A stretch of DNA of 64,000 nt, from assembly GCF_928381405.1 (NCBI RefSeq), contig NZ_CAKMSB010000007.1:84643-148642 (forward strand). Direction: 5' to 3'. Shown here one piece after another: positions 1-8,727 of this stretch. This stretch comes from Rothia nasisuis (GTDB lineage: Bacteria > Actinomycetota > Actinomycetes > Actinomycetales > Micrococcaceae). The translations under genes and the position numbers were made by a program. The notes beneath the pieces are model-generated. The model saw nothing but the letters and a program-made list of their open reading frames with translations. It did not search any database and was not told the origin of the DNA. How positions within the stretch are numbered: the stretch's first letter is position 1; every line of letters begins with the position of its first letter.

Positions 1-180
1 TTCGCGGAATACTTGTTTCATGCTCTCTTTGGACGTTGATTCAGCGAGCCGAAGTTCCAGCCGGTCATCGCTCTGTCCGGAAAGTTGAATTGCTAACAGT
101 TGCCCTGCCGAATCTTTGATGACAATCGAAGCTCGACGGAAATCAGCATCATGTTCCCGGACATATCGTGCGAGAGTAGA
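1..180 (-). pseudogene. Coding-like fragment running off the left edge
   Basis: On the minus strand an open frame of 60 codons reads from base 180 to the window edge, with a protein-like composition (for example RYVREHDADFRRASIVIKDS). A TAG stop lies immediately upstream at 183-181 and I see no convincing start codon, so it is either a broken gene or the 3' part of a frameshifted one. I do not recognise the family. The neighbouring recombinase remnant suggests mobile-element debris. Confidence 0.3.
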
Positions 181-391
181 CTATTTCGGAGCGGTGTCTG
201 CCAATGTAGGACGAGTGCATTGAGCGCGGTATCTCAAGTATTACCGATACGGCGTCGCATGGTCTTGAGAAACATCAGAAGAGACGGGAATTGGAGGCCC
301 GCAAAGGATAGAGGCAGCCATAATCTCAGGCTGCACAAGACTGAGAGCGATCAGAGCACTTCAATGTCGAACGTGTCCAAATGAGATAGGA

Positions 392-897
392 CTATAAAGA
401 AGAATCCGCGTCTTTGATTCTTCGGTAAAGCGTCGCACGGGACATCCCCATATCCTTGGCAACTTGGGTTGCAGGTTTGCCGGCTTGGATGAGTTTGAAT
501 GCGGTGCGGATTTGGGATTCAGTGAAGGTGGAGCGTCGGCCACCGAGGTCGCCGCCGGTGGTGCGGCGTTTGGTGACGGAGTCGGTGATGCGTTCGCGTT
601 TAATCTCTAGTTCCACTTGGGCCAGGGCTGCCATGACGGTGAAGACCATGGCGCCCATGGGTGTTTTAGTATCCACATCACCACCACCCAGGTTGAGCAC
701 GCGCAAACCGGTATTGCGATCTCGTAGTTCCTCGGCGAGTTCGAGTATTTTCTGGGTGGAGCGCTCGAGCCTGTCCAAAGTGGTGATCACGAGCGTGTCA
801 CCGGATGCAGTGCAGTCAGTGCTTTATCCAAGCCGGGTCGTTTGGCCAGTGCGCCGGAGAGGCCATGGTCGGTGTAGAGGTCATCGCGCCGTAGGGA
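392..897 (-). pseudogene. Serine recombinase (resolvase/invertase) pseudogene
   Basis: The minus strand encodes most of a Pin/Hin/TnpR-type serine recombinase, an enzyme of site-specific DNA inversion or resolution. Bases 790-392 give the catalytic-domain C-terminal part (TTLDRLERS, ELEIKRERI) and a C-terminal helix-turn-helix (PATQVAKDMGMSRATLYRRI). The preceding segment DDLYTDHGLSGALAKRP is encoded at about 890-800 in another frame. One base appears to be missing near 800, where the family has a GDTLVITTLDRL-like stretch. The N-terminal segment with the catalytic serine (YxRVS region) is absent, so the enzyme cannot be active. It is a remnant of an integrated element next to the tRNA-Lys gene. 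Confidence 0.8.
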
Positions 898-900
898 GGC

Positions 901-1281
901 ATGATGCCTAAGACATGGACAAGTGGCCCTGTTTCTGAATTTGAACTAGCTGTTGCAGGGGAGGTAAAGGCCTGGATGGGAAGACGTGGACTAAGTGCCC
1001 GTCAACTGGCAGACAAAATAGGCATGGCCCACTCTGCTTTGTCAAAGAGACTTCGAGGAGTAAGCGCGTTCACCATCAACGACTTAGGTGTGATTGCGGC
1101 ACATATGGGAATCACCCTCGGACAGCTTCTTGGTCCTGTAGTTGATGTATCTCTTACCGTTGAAGATACAGAAAACCCCGCTCCGGTATCGCCGGAACGG
1201 GGTGAAACTGATGAAGATGTGCGCCCTGTGGGGCTCGAACCCACGACCCACGGATTAAAAGTCCGATGCTCTACCAACTGA
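901..1281 (+). CDS. XRE-family helix-turn-helix regulator, C-terminus reading into tRNA antisense
   Basis: Residues about 15-80 form an XRE/Cro-type DNA-binding domain (LSARQLADKIGMAHSALSKRL, then FTINDLGVIAAHMGITLGQLL), so it is a probable small transcriptional repressor. An AGGGAGG sequence at 893-899 favours the second ATG at 904 over the one at 901. The last third of the frame runs over the tRNA-Lys terminator and antisense through the tRNA itself. That tail is therefore unlikely to be an evolved protein segment, and the gene may have lost its original 3' end when an element recombined here. It lies next to a dead recombinase and may be a leftover phage or plasmid regulator. Targets are unknown. 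Confidence 0.6.
   Translation: MMPKTWTSGPVSEFELAVAGEVKAWMGRRGLSARQLADKIGMAHSALSKRLRGVSAFTINDLGVIAAHMGITLGQLLGPVVDVSLTVEDTENPAPVSPERGETDEDVRPVGLEPTTHGLKVRCSTN
1175..1203 (-). terminator. Terminator of tRNA-Lys
   Basis: Arms ACCCCGCTCCGG and CCGGAACGGGGT with a TATCG loop pair over 12 positions with one mismatch. On the minus strand the hairpin is followed directly by TTTTC. It sits 17 bases beyond the tRNA 3' end and lies inside the 3' part of the oppositely oriented XRE frame. Confidence 0.75.
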
Positions 1282-1292
1282 GCTAAAGGCGC
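1220..1292 (-). tRNA. tRNA-Lys (anticodon TTT)
   Basis: Read on the minus strand, GCGCCTT pairs with AGGGCGC to make the acceptor stem, the D arm is GCTCAGTTGGTAGAGC, the anticodon loop is CTTTTAA (anticodon TTT, lysine) between TCGGA and TCCGT, and the T arm contains GGTTCGAGCC. The discriminator base is A; CCA is not encoded. tRNA genes are common integration sites, and the recombinase and regulator debris lies on its 3' side. Confidence 0.95.
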
Positions 1293-1433
1293 TCCGCTGA
1301 AAAAACTCAGCTCAACTAACTATACACCGCCTAACAAGAAGCACCAAAATACAGGGGCAGCCGAGCAATCTTCAGTGCTCCCCTCCTGCGGCGGTCGGGC
1401 CCAGCGTCCGAGCCAGAAGGTTTAATAGCTACC

Positions 1434-2180
1434 ATGAATGCCCTTCTAGCCCACCCTGTAGCTCACTATGTGGTGGCTCTGACCCTCTTTGTCGGAGCTA
1501 CCACTGCCTTGCTGGCCTACTTCAAGATTGACCTGCGCTGGCAGCCTTACATCACTATCGCCCGAGCCTGCCTACAGCTGGCAGTAATCGCCCTGCTCCT
1601 GCACGGCATCATGTCAGCCCCCTGGGCTCTTGCTCTCTTCCTTGTGCTGATGGTGGGCACTGCAACTCATGCCTCTGCCCGGCACGCCAAGAAACTCTAC
1701 CGGGGCCGCACCGCCACCGCTCTAGCCATCACCTCAGGTGCAGGCCTGTCAACTGGGCTCATTTTTGCGCTTGGCCTAGTACCTTTCTCGGCGCAGAACC
1801 TCGTGGCGGTTGCTGGGATTATCATCGGCGGCACCATGACCATCACAACCCTCACTGCCCGCAACTTCGTCAGCCTGTCAGCTGCACGCTCCGGCGAAAT
1901 AGAAGGCTGGTTGGCCCTCGGCGCCCCAAGCCCAATTGCTTTGAGAGACATTGCACAGGCCTCTATTGTTGAGGCGCTCACCCCGGGCCTAGACCAAACC
2001 CGGGCAACCGGGCTGGTGACCCTCCCCGGCACGTTCATCGGTGCCCTCATAGGCGGAGCCTCCCCCCTATTAGCTGCCCAGCTGCAGATAGCTGTGCTGG
2101 CAGGGCAGGCACTCGGCGGCACGGTTGCGTCACTCGTCCTCACCGCAATCGTGACGCGCACCCGCCAATTACCCCTGTAG
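1434..2180 (+). CDS. FetB/UPF0014-family ABC transporter permease
   Basis: This 248-residue, strongly hydrophobic protein has about six to seven membrane segments and the signature of the YbbM/FetB (UPF0014) family: ARNFVSLSAARSGEIEGWLALGAP, followed by a C-terminal half rich in Gly and Leu. FetB of Escherichia coli works with the ATPase FetA in metal (iron) export. No ATPase partner is visible next to it, so a partner elsewhere or another role is possible. The length matches the family, and the ATG at 1434 agrees with the expected short N-terminus before the first membrane segment. Assignment to the family is confident, substrate is not. Confidence 0.8.
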   Translation: MNALLAHPVAHYVVALTLFVGATTALLAYFKIDLRWQPYITIARACLQLAVIALLLHGIMSAPWALALFLVLMVGTATHASARHAKKLYRGRTATALAITSGAGLSTGLIFALGLVPFSAQNLVAVAGIIIGGTMTITTLTARNFVSLSAARSGEIEGWLALGAPSPIALRDIAQASIVEALTPGLDQTRATGLVTLPGTFIGALIGGASPLLAAQLQIAVLAGQALGGTVASLVLTAIVTRTRQLPL

Positions 2181-2213
2181 CGCACCCGTCCCGTTCAAAA
2201 TCGGTGGACGGGT

Positions 2214-2219
2214 TTACAC
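2214..2219 (+). promoter_or_regulatory. Candidate -10 element of a leaderless gene
   Basis: TACACT lies 8 bases before the ATG at 2228. A TANNNT hexamer 7-9 bases ahead of the start with no Shine-Dalgarno sequence is the usual appearance of leaderless actinobacterial genes. Confidence 0.45.
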
Positions 2220-2227
2220 TGGTAGAC

Positions 2228-2938
2228 ATGCCAGCAAACGCCAGGTTCCACCGCCCCGCCCGCTTCTCCACCGAAAAGTTTGAGCGCTTTACCGGCGGAA
2301 CCAGCCCAGAAGATATGACAGCAGCAGCCCAGGCCTCAGCGAGGGCGCTCCTGGCCCGGGGGCGGGCCAATGAAGACCCCTCGGTGACTAAGCGCCTAGT
2401 GCACTACACCGACGAATTCGGCATCGACGCGGTCGCCGAGCTCTGGGCGAGTGCACCGGCTGTGACGGTGGCCGGGGCGCTGTGGCGTATCTATGCATTA
2501 CGCGGAGTCATTCGCTCTAACCCGCAGCTCATGAGCCACTACTACGAGCGCGGCATGCACTCGTCTTTTCTAATGCAGGCTCTAGCAGGTGTACCCTCAC
2601 CGCCAACTGCCGACGAGATAGTGGCTACCGTGGACGCGATTCTGGCCGGCGCCTACACCGGCGACTTTGATGTGGCCCTCAACCGGTTCGCGGCCTTCTG
2701 CCGGGTGCTGGCACTGGGCCAGGACGACATCGCCCTAGAACTGAGGCACGGGCAGGCCCTGAGCCCCTCCGGCATTGACAGCGAGAGAGGTTCCCCGGCG
2801 CACCTCCCCTCAGCGGAGGTGCGGGGTGAGGCCGCTACGCGGGCCCTGCGTCTTCGCGCAGCCGCCCGTAAGCTCACCGGCAGGGCTCGTGAACTTGAGG
2901 AGGCTGCCCTGCGCTGGCGGGCCGAGACTCTCGACTGA
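2228..2938 (+). CDS. Conserved actinobacterial protein of unknown function
   Basis: I do not recognise this protein (236 residues from the ATG at 2228; an in-frame GTG at 2204 would add 8). It is soluble and mostly helical. The central part (YTDEFGIDAVAELWASAPAV, then ALWRIYALRGVIRSNP) is well ordered and lacks known catalytic motifs. The C-terminal 60 residues are rich in Ala, Arg and Glu and probably form a helical hairpin or short coiled coil (RLRAAARKLTGRARELEEAA). The ATG is preferred because a -10-like TACACT precedes it by 8 bases and no ribosome binding site is present. It sits alone between the FetB-like permease and the phosphate transporter pair. Confidence 0.6.
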   Translation: MPANARFHRPARFSTEKFERFTGGTSPEDMTAAAQASARALLARGRANEDPSVTKRLVHYTDEFGIDAVAELWASAPAVTVAGALWRIYALRGVIRSNPQLMSHYYERGMHSSFLMQALAGVPSPPTADEIVATVDAILAGAYTGDFDVALNRFAAFCRVLALGQDDIALELRHGQALSPSGIDSERGSPAHLPSAEVRGEAATRALRLRAAARKLTGRARELEEAALRWRAETLD

Positions 2939-3021
2939 CCGCGCCTCAGAAAACAACCTGACCAGACAAGATTCTTGCACAAAAATACTCTACAGGGTTG
3001 ACAGCAGGGCACCGGAGGAGA

Positions 3022-3051
3022 ATGATGGATACCAAGATGTCAGGCTGCTAA
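3022..3051 (+). other. Possible short leader ORF ending in a Cys codon
   Basis: A strong GGAGGAG at 3014-3020 precedes ATG ATG GAT ACC AAG ATG TCA GGC TGC TAA, encoding MMDTKMSGC. The following 240 bases hold small perfect hairpins (GCCGCT-TCG-AGCGGC near 3080 and CGCTAAA-CT-TTTAGCG near 3127) before the phosphate transporter genes. Short upstream frames ending in Cys are known as attenuation leaders in some Actinobacteria, but the downstream genes are not obviously sulfur-related. The ribosome site is what supports it. Confidence 0.3.
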
Positions 3052-3295
3052 TAGGTAGCCCCGGGCTCCAAATCTTTAGCCGCTTCGAGCGGCCTTCCGC
3101 CGAGAGGCGCTCCCAGCCTGACATCGCTAAACTTTTAGCGCACCTACCGGGCTCCCACCCCCTAACTTCACAGGGGCTAAGGGCCCGGTTTCTGCGTCCT
3201 CTACCTCTCCATCTCAGGTGCGCCCCGTTAACCTTCAGCCTGTACCATGGGGCACAGACCCACACACATCAGCGCACTGCCAGGAGAAACGGCCC

Positions 3296-3913
3296 ATGCT
3301 TCAGCGTATGTTCCCGCAGGAAAACACATCGCTCACAGCGCTAGCCGTGCTCTCAGCTCAGGTTACCGGGTCAGCCGCGCTACTCTCAGAGATGGTGGGC
3401 TCCCCCGAAGAACGCTACCCCGAGCTACTCGAAAAGGCACTCACTCACGAAGCTGCCACCCTCGACATGCTCCTCACCACCATGACCGCGGTGCGCAGTT
3501 CCTTCTCAACCCCTATTCCCCGCGAAGACATCTACACCCTGGCTGTCTCGCTCAACACCGCCGTCGAAAAACTCACCTCGGCCGCACACATTCTGCAGCT
3601 CTACAAAATCGTGCGTTTCTCCCCCAAAGCCGCAACCCTCCTTGATTTGATTCAGCGGCAAGCCGTGCTCACCACAGAAATCATCCCCAAACTCAGCAGT
3701 CTGCGCGATCTCGACGACTACTGGATTACTATGCTCCGCCTCACCAAGCAGTCCGTGCGTATCGCTGAGGACTACGACGCAGACATCCTCGAACGGTATA
3801 AACAGAGCCGCTACCTGCAAACCACGCACTTCGTGCACAAGCTAGCGGAGGCGACAACAGCTATGCACACAGTCGCCACCGAAATCGGACGAATTATCGT
3901 GCAGGAATCCTAG
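3296..3913 (+). CDS. PhoU-like/DUF47 protein partnered with a Pit transporter
   Basis: This 205-residue all-helical protein belongs to the DUF47 (PhoU-like) group found beside low-affinity inorganic phosphate transporters. It is thought to modulate the transporter, but its mechanism is unknown. The N-terminus MLQRMFPQENTSL is typical of the family, and an AGGAGA at 3282-3287 fixes the ATG at 3296, so the upstream in-frame codons from 3218 are unlikely to be translated. Helical segments run throughout and no enzyme motif is seen. Its TAG stop overlaps the GTG start of the downstream carrier, indicating translational coupling in a two-gene operon. Confidence 0.8.
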   Translation: MLQRMFPQENTSLTALAVLSAQVTGSAALLSEMVGSPEERYPELLEKALTHEAATLDMLLTTMTAVRSSFSTPIPREDIYTLAVSLNTAVEKLTSAAHILQLYKIVRFSPKAATLLDLIQRQAVLTTEIIPKLSSLRDLDDYWITMLRLTKQSVRIAEDYDADILERYKQSRYLQTTHFVHKLAEATTAMHTVATEIGRIIVQES

Positions 3914-4923
3914 TGACTCTCGCCCTCTTTACACTTGCTTGCCTGGCGCTGATAGGGTTCACCTTCGTCACCGGCTTTCGAGACGCGCCCAACGCCACCG
4001 CTATCCCCGTCAAGGCAAGAGCCCTCACCCCAAAAATTGCGCTCCGCCTCAGCGCCCTCTTCAACTTCATCGGGATGGCCCTGACCGGCATAGTGCTCGG
4101 GCCGCTCACCCACCACTGGCTCACCGTACCGCACGACAACACCGGGCTGGGGCTCGTTCTGGCCGCCCTGATTTCGGTCATTGCCTGGGGTCTCATCACC
4201 TGGTGGTTCCGCATACCTTCCTCCTCCACCCACGCTCTACTCGGCGGGCTAGCTGGAGCTGCCTGGGCTGCTCGAACCACCGGCCTCGGGGACTTCAGCC
4301 CCTTCTCAGACCCGCTCACCACCTTTATCTTAGGGCCACTCGTCCTAGCCCCCATTCTCCTATTCGCCGTAGCCTACGCCGCTGTCTTTCCCCTCTACAA
4401 GCTTCTGCAGCGCACGTACCCAGCTACCGTCAACCGCTTCTCACGCATCATTCTTTCGCTCTCCAACTCGGTCATCTCGTTGATACACGGCATACAAACC
4501 GGCCAAAGAGCCGTAGTCATATACGCGGTGCTCCTCCTTTCAGCAGGGCTAGAGATCCATCACACCACCTACACCATCGCCACCCTTTTTCTAGCCACGG
4601 TGCTTGCCCTGGGCACGGCTCGCGGTAGCTCCCGCATTGGTTACACGTTCGCCCACCAGATGGTGCGCCTTGACCCCTTCCGAGGTGCAGTCGCTCAAAG
4701 CTGCGCGGCCCTGGCGCTGGTCCTACTGCAGTTCTTTTTGAACACACCTGTCTCATCCTCCCACCTGTCAGCTTCGGCGGTGTTGGGGGCCGGCATGAAC
4801 CAGCGTTATGCCGCTGTTCGTCACAAAATCGTGCTCCGCATCGTCCTCACCTGGGTCATTACCATGCCCCTCTGTTTCCTGCTCTCTGCGGTACTTTTTC
4901 TGGCGCTGTCACCCTTGCTCTAG
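3913..4923 (+). CDS. Inorganic phosphate transporter, PiT family
   Basis: A 336-residue membrane protein with about ten segments. It has both PiT repeats: GFRDAPNATAIPVKARAL in the N-terminal half (usual GxNDxxNA motif, here with R-D-A-P-N-A) and FLNTPVSSSHLSASAVLGAG in the C-terminal half. These proteins import phosphate, or metal-phosphate complexes, using the proton gradient. The start is a GTG overlapping the stop of the DUF47 gene. The typical asparagine before Asp in the first motif is Arg here, as in the actinobacterial branch. It is the low-affinity system complementing the nearby high-affinity Pst transporter. Confidence 0.88.
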   Translation: MTLALFTLACLALIGFTFVTGFRDAPNATAIPVKARALTPKIALRLSALFNFIGMALTGIVLGPLTHHWLTVPHDNTGLGLVLAALISVIAWGLITWWFRIPSSSTHALLGGLAGAAWAARTTGLGDFSPFSDPLTTFILGPLVLAPILLFAVAYAAVFPLYKLLQRTYPATVNRFSRIILSLSNSVISLIHGIQTGQRAVVIYAVLLLSAGLEIHHTTYTIATLFLATVLALGTARGSSRIGYTFAHQMVRLDPFRGAVAQSCAALALVLLQFFLNTPVSSSHLSASAVLGAGMNQRYAAVRHKIVLRIVLTWVITMPLCFLLSAVLFLALSPLL

Positions 4924-5031
4924 CGCCCCCAAAACCCGTTCGTCAACGTAACAACCCCGGGGCAAACAGTGCGTAAACTATAGAGACAACATTCTCTCGC
5001 ACCGCCTCAGAGCGGTATCGGAAGGCATCGA

Positions 5032-5059
5032 GCGGGCACCCCTTTCACGGTGTGCCCGC
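5032..5059 (+). other. Hairpin in the leader of the pyruvyltransferase-like gene
   Basis: GCGGGCAC and GTGCCCGC form a perfect 8-bp stem around a 12-base loop, 29 bases before the start codon. No T-run follows on the plus strand, so it may be an RNA leader element or the weak terminator of the upstream carrier gene. Confidence 0.35.
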
Positions 5060-5088
5060 CCGTCTTGTGAAAGGAAAAACCGCTAGCT

Positions 5089-6576
5089 ATGCCTCGCATA
5101 CTTGTGCTTGCAGACCTAGGGCAATCTGCTTACCACGTTGGCAACGAAGCCACGGGCATCGTAACAGCCGACGAACTCACCCGACGCGGCTACGAAGTGC
5201 TCATCGCGACCCGCAACGTCGAACGCTCCCAAAACTACATAGGAACCAGCATCAGCTACGTGCATGCCCTGGACTTCCCCCAGGCCCCCGCCGAACGTGA
5301 AATCCTTCTCGACCACATTCGCGCGCACCTCAGCGGTGAGCCTGCTGCCAGCCCAGCCATCGCCAGCTTCGTACAGCAGGTTGCCGATATTGACGGTATC
5401 GTCATCGCCGGGGGCGGAGCCATGAACTCCACCACCGGCCACCTACTCTCAGAGAGAGCCGCCTACTCCCTGATTGCCGCAGCCCGCAATATTCCCTTGA
5501 TTATCTCGGGCCAGTCACTGGGCCCCGTCCTCACCGATGCCGACGCCAGCACCCTCACCGCCCTGCTGTCGAGCGCGCAACTGGTTGGCCTACGCGAACG
5601 CTTCTCTTACGCCTGGGCCGCTGAACGCGGTATTGAGGCCCACCTGCTTGCGGAAGACACCGCCCTCTACCAGCACCAGCACCGTTTCCTGCCTGGGCGC
5701 CCTGTCGTTGAGCTTCCCGAACGCTACATCTGCGCCACCTTTTCTGAGCTAAGCCCCAACCAGGCCCACGTCATCGGCCACCTCCTCGACGATATGCACC
5801 GTGACTACGGCCTACGCACCGTCTTTTTGCCACACCTAGGCGAACCCAGCACCGGCGGGGGCGATGTCGCCACGCATGCAGAAATCGCTTCGCATATGTT
5901 CTCGAATCCGATACAGCTACCCATGGTTCACGCGGACGACGCGGTTCAGGTGCACCGCAACGCCTTCATCGCGTTCTCTACCCGCTACCACCCGGCAGTC
6001 TTTTCGCTGTCTGCAGGCGTCCCCTGCCTGGCCCTGCTACCAGATGCCTTCACCGACATGCGGATCCGTGGACTCATGGAGCAGTACGGTACCGAAAACT
6101 ACGCCGTGCCGCTGGCGCTTCTCAACTCCGACGCACCGAGCGGAGCACTGCAAGAAATTATTCAGCTCCGCGATGAGCTCTCTGCCACCCTACGGGTACG
6201 TGCCGGGCAGCTTAAGGAGGTCACCGCTAGCTGGTGGGACGCTGCCTCGCAGGTACTCCTAAACGGCACCCGCCAAGCCCCACCCGCTATCTCGGAGGTT
6301 GGCAGCACCTCAACCGTCTTCACCGGCGACTGGAATATCACCAACCTGCTGGTGCGCGACGACATCGCCGCGATCTCACTGGCCGCCGCCAAGGCCAGCG
6401 CCGAAACCGACCGCGCTCTCTCCTGGGACTATCAGCGCCTGCTCCAGCGGGATCGCGCCCAGGCGCGCGCCGACGAACTTGAACGCAAAAACGCCGAGCT
6501 AGCCGACTCTCTTCATGCGGCCGAAGAAAACGCCACCCTACTCGGTTGGATGCGCCGTAAGATGCGCGGAGCCTAG
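5089..6576 (+). CDS. Polysaccharide pyruvyl transferase family protein
   Basis: A 495-residue protein of the CsaB/WcaK pyruvyl transferase family. These enzymes transfer pyruvate from phosphoenolpyruvate to sugars of surface polymers. The N-terminal Rossmann-like half carries GNEATGIVTADEL and VIAGGGAMNSTTGHLLSERA. The C-terminal half contains FSTRYHPAVFSLSAGVPCLAL, the hallmark RxHxxxFS-like motif of the family. The last 90 residues are charged and look like a coiled coil (LERKNAELADSLHAAEE) ending in basic MRRKMRGA, which could bind the membrane or a partner. The ATG at 5089 is preceded by AAAGGA at a long spacing. No other glycan genes adjoin it, so substrate is unknown. Confidence 0.75.
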   Translation: MPRILVLADLGQSAYHVGNEATGIVTADELTRRGYEVLIATRNVERSQNYIGTSISYVHALDFPQAPAEREILLDHIRAHLSGEPAASPAIASFVQQVADIDGIVIAGGGAMNSTTGHLLSERAAYSLIAAARNIPLIISGQSLGPVLTDADASTLTALLSSAQLVGLRERFSYAWAAERGIEAHLLAEDTALYQHQHRFLPGRPVVELPERYICATFSELSPNQAHVIGHLLDDMHRDYGLRTVFLPHLGEPSTGGGDVATHAEIASHMFSNPIQLPMVHADDAVQVHRNAFIAFSTRYHPAVFSLSAGVPCLALLPDAFTDMRIRGLMEQYGTENYAVPLALLNSDAPSGALQEIIQLRDELSATLRVRAGQLKEVTASWWDAASQVLLNGTRQAPPAISEVGSTSTVFTGDWNITNLLVRDDIAAISLAAAKASAETDRALSWDYQRLLQRDRAQARADELERKNAELADSLHAAEENATLLGWMRRKMRGA

Positions 6577-6586
6577 AATAAAAGCC

Positions 6587-6633
6587 GCCCAGCCCCGCCC
6601 CCTTTCCAGCAGCGAAAGGGGGCGGAGCCGGGC
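6587..6633 (-). terminator. Strong GC-rich terminator, probably bidirectional
   Basis: GCCCAGCCCCGCCCCCTTT pairs with AAAGGGGGCGGAGCCGGGC around a 9-base loop. On the minus strand it is followed by GGCTTTTATTC, so it mainly ends the pst operon; it also lies just after the pyruvyltransferase-like gene. Confidence 0.8.
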
Positions 6634-6731
6634 AGAACACACATTCCCATGGTGTCCCCTCCCCCGCACAGCTACGAGGAAGGGAAATGAAAGGATCCGC
6701 CAGCAGGCGGACGGCCAGCCTGGGAGCTGGT

Positions 6732-7511
6732 TTAGCCGAAGCGGCCTGAGACGTAGTCTTCGGTGGCCTTTTCGCTGGGGTTATTGAAGATTTCTTGGGT
6801 GGGGGCGTACTCGATGAGTTTGCCGGGTTTACCGGTGCCCGCGATGTTGAAGAAGGCGGTCTTGTCTGAGACGCGGGCCGCCTGCTGCATATTGTGGGTC
6901 ACGATGACTACGGTGAAGTTTTCTTTGAGCTCGTTAATCAGGTCTTCAACGGCCAGGGTTGAGATGGGATCAAGGGCGGAACAGGGCTCGTCCATGAGAA
7001 TCACATCGGGCTTGACCGCGATAGATCGGGCTATGCAGAGACGCTGCTGCTGACCGCCGGAGAGGCCAGAGCCGGGCTTATCCAGGCGATCCTTGACCTC
7101 GTTCCAAAGGTTGGCACCGCGCAGGGAGCTTTCAACCAGCTCATCAGCGTCGGCCTTGGAAATCTTGCGGTTGTTGAGCTTCACGCCTGCCAGTACGTTT
7201 TCGCGGATCGACATGGTGGGAAAGGGGTTAGGGCGCTGGAAGACCATGCCCACCTGGGAGCGGACAACCACGGGGTCAATACCCTTACCGTAGAGGTTCT
7301 CACCATCGAGCATGACCTTACCTTCAACACGAGCACCGGGGATAACCTCGTGCATGCGGTTGAGGGTGCGCAAGAAAGTGGACTTACCACAGCCGGAAGG
7401 GCCGATAAAGGCGGTGACAGTACGGGGTTCAATTTCTATGGTGACATCTTCAACCGCAAGAAAGTCTCCGTAGTAGACGTTCAGGTTTTCTACATCAATA
7501 CGCTTTGACAT
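6732..7511 (-). CDS. pstB: Phosphate ABC transporter ATP-binding protein PstB
   Basis: The 259-residue ATPase of the high-affinity phosphate importer. Visible motifs are Walker [13 protein letters not shown] (about 38-49), the Q-loop and [14 protein letters not shown] region typical of PstB, the signature [14 protein letters not shown] (about 148-161), Walker [14 protein letters not shown] and the switch His in VTHNMQQA. The length agrees with the family. It is the last gene of the leftward pstS-pstC-pstA-pstB operon and is followed by a strong terminator. The protein sits on the cytoplasmic face of PstC/PstA, and expression should follow the PHO box upstream of pstS. Confidence 0.97.
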   Translation of the reverse strand: MSKRIDVENLNVYYGDFLAVEDVTIEIEPRTVTAFIGPSGCGKSTFLRTLNRMHEVIPGARVEGKVMLDGENLYGKGIDPVVVRSQVGMVFQRPNPFPTMSIRENVLAGVKLNNRKISKADADELVESSLRGANLWNEVKDRLDKPGSGLSGGQQQRLCIARSIAVKPDVILMDEPCSALDPISTLAVEDLINELKENFTVVIVTHNMQQAARVSDKTAFFNIAGTGKPGKLIEYAPTQEIFNNPSEKATEDYVSGRFG

Positions 7512-7629
7512 GGTGTTTTATGTTCTTTCTCGTAAATTTTAGGGGCCGGTGGGCCAAGGGCATCGCTACGCTCACGCGCTGGCCCTCTTCGGTATAGCTC
7601 GTGCAGGCTCGCGCTCGCTTCTGCCTGTC

Positions 7630-8727
7630 TTATCGGCCGGTTTTGGGAGCGAAAATCTTGGCGACGGCACGGGCAATCAGGTTCAGCACCATCACGATGA
7701 TAATCAGGATGAGGGCGGCAGCCCAGGCGCGGGTCTCAGAGACGGACGCGGCGGTGGGGCTGGTGGGCGTCATAATCTGGTAGTAGATGTAGGTAGGCAG
7801 GGTGGCCATCCAGCCGCTAAAGGCGTTCCAATTGATGGAGGTGACAAAACCTGCGGTCACCAGAATCGGAGCGGTTTCACCGATGACGCGGGCAATAGCC
7901 AGGGTCACGCCCGAGGCGATGCCCGAGATTGCGGTGGGGATGACCACCTTCATGATGGTGCGCCACTTGCGCACGCCCAGGGCGTAGGAGGCCTCGCGAA
8001 GCTCGTTAGGTACGATGCGGAGCATCTCTTCGGCGTTACGCACCACGGTCGGAATCATAAGGACGGACAGCGCTACGGCAGCTACCAGGCCCATGCGGTT
8101 CATGGGATTGCCCGAGACCAGCGCAAAGAAGGAGGCAGCAAAAAGACCAGCCACGATGGAGGGAATGCCGGTCATGACATCAACGAAAAAGGTGATGCCT
8201 TTAGAAAGCCACTTTCCCTGGCCGTATTCCACCAGGTAGATAGCGGTCAGCAGCCCGATGGGTACAGAGATGACGGTGGCCAGCAAGGTAATTTCGAGGG
8301 TGCCAACAACGGCGTGGTAGATACCGCCGAGCACTGCCCCTTCACCGGCCGCAGCAGCGTTGTCGTGCACACCGGTGACCCCCTTCATGGAGGTACTCAG
8401 AAAACTCCCTGAAAGGCCGGGTATGCCCTTGGCCAGCACGGTGTAGAGCACCGACACAAGCGGGATGAGGGCTATCAGAAAGGTGCCATAGACCAGGTAG
8501 CGGGCAAAGGCGTCCTGGCCCTTGCGCCGCCCCTCGTAGAAGCCTACGGCCAGCGGGCCAGCTATCACGAAAAACAGACCCGCAAAGAGGGCGAAGGTTG
8601 CGATCGAGAAGCCGATGAGGGCGCTCGCCGCGGCACCGAGAATCAGGGCACCTGCACCAACAACGAGAGGCAACCACGCGGGGGCCTGGCGGCTGGTGAA
8701 ACGAGATGAGGTGGTAGCTACAGACAT
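7630..8727 (-). CDS. pstA: Phosphate ABC transporter permease PstA
   Basis: A 365-residue membrane subunit of the phosphate importer. Several hydrophobic segments precede the inner-membrane component (EAA) loop ELREASYALGVRKWRTIMKVVIPTAISGI, which docks to the ATPase. An N-terminal extension of about 60 residues, with an additional pair of membrane segments, precedes the core, as in other actinobacterial PstA proteins. The ATG at 8727 touches the last base of pstC, so translation is coupled. The 120-base gap to pstB shows no obvious terminator. Confidence 0.95.
   Translation of the reverse strand: MSVATTSSRFTSRQAPAWLPLVVGAGALILGAAASALIGFSIATFALFAGLFFVIAGPLAVGFYEGRRKGQDAFARYLVYGTFLIALIPLVSVLYTVLAKGIPGLSGSFLSTSMKGVTGVHDNAAAAGEGAVLGGIYHAVVGTLEITLLATVISVPIGLLTAIYLVEYGQGKWLSKGITFFVDVMTGIPSIVAGLFAASFFALVSGNPMNRMGLVAAVALSVLMIPTVVRNAEEMLRIVPNELREASYALGVRKWRTIMKVVIPTAISGIASGVTLAIARVIGETAPILVTAGFVTSINWNAFSGWMATLPTYIYYQIMTPTSPTAASVSETRAWAAALILIIIVMVLNLIARAVAKIFAPKTGR

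Noticed and set aside
7549..8412. Long plus-strand frame opposite pstA
   Set aside because: Gly/His/Asp-rich low-complexity translation typical of an antisense frame of a membrane protein gene.
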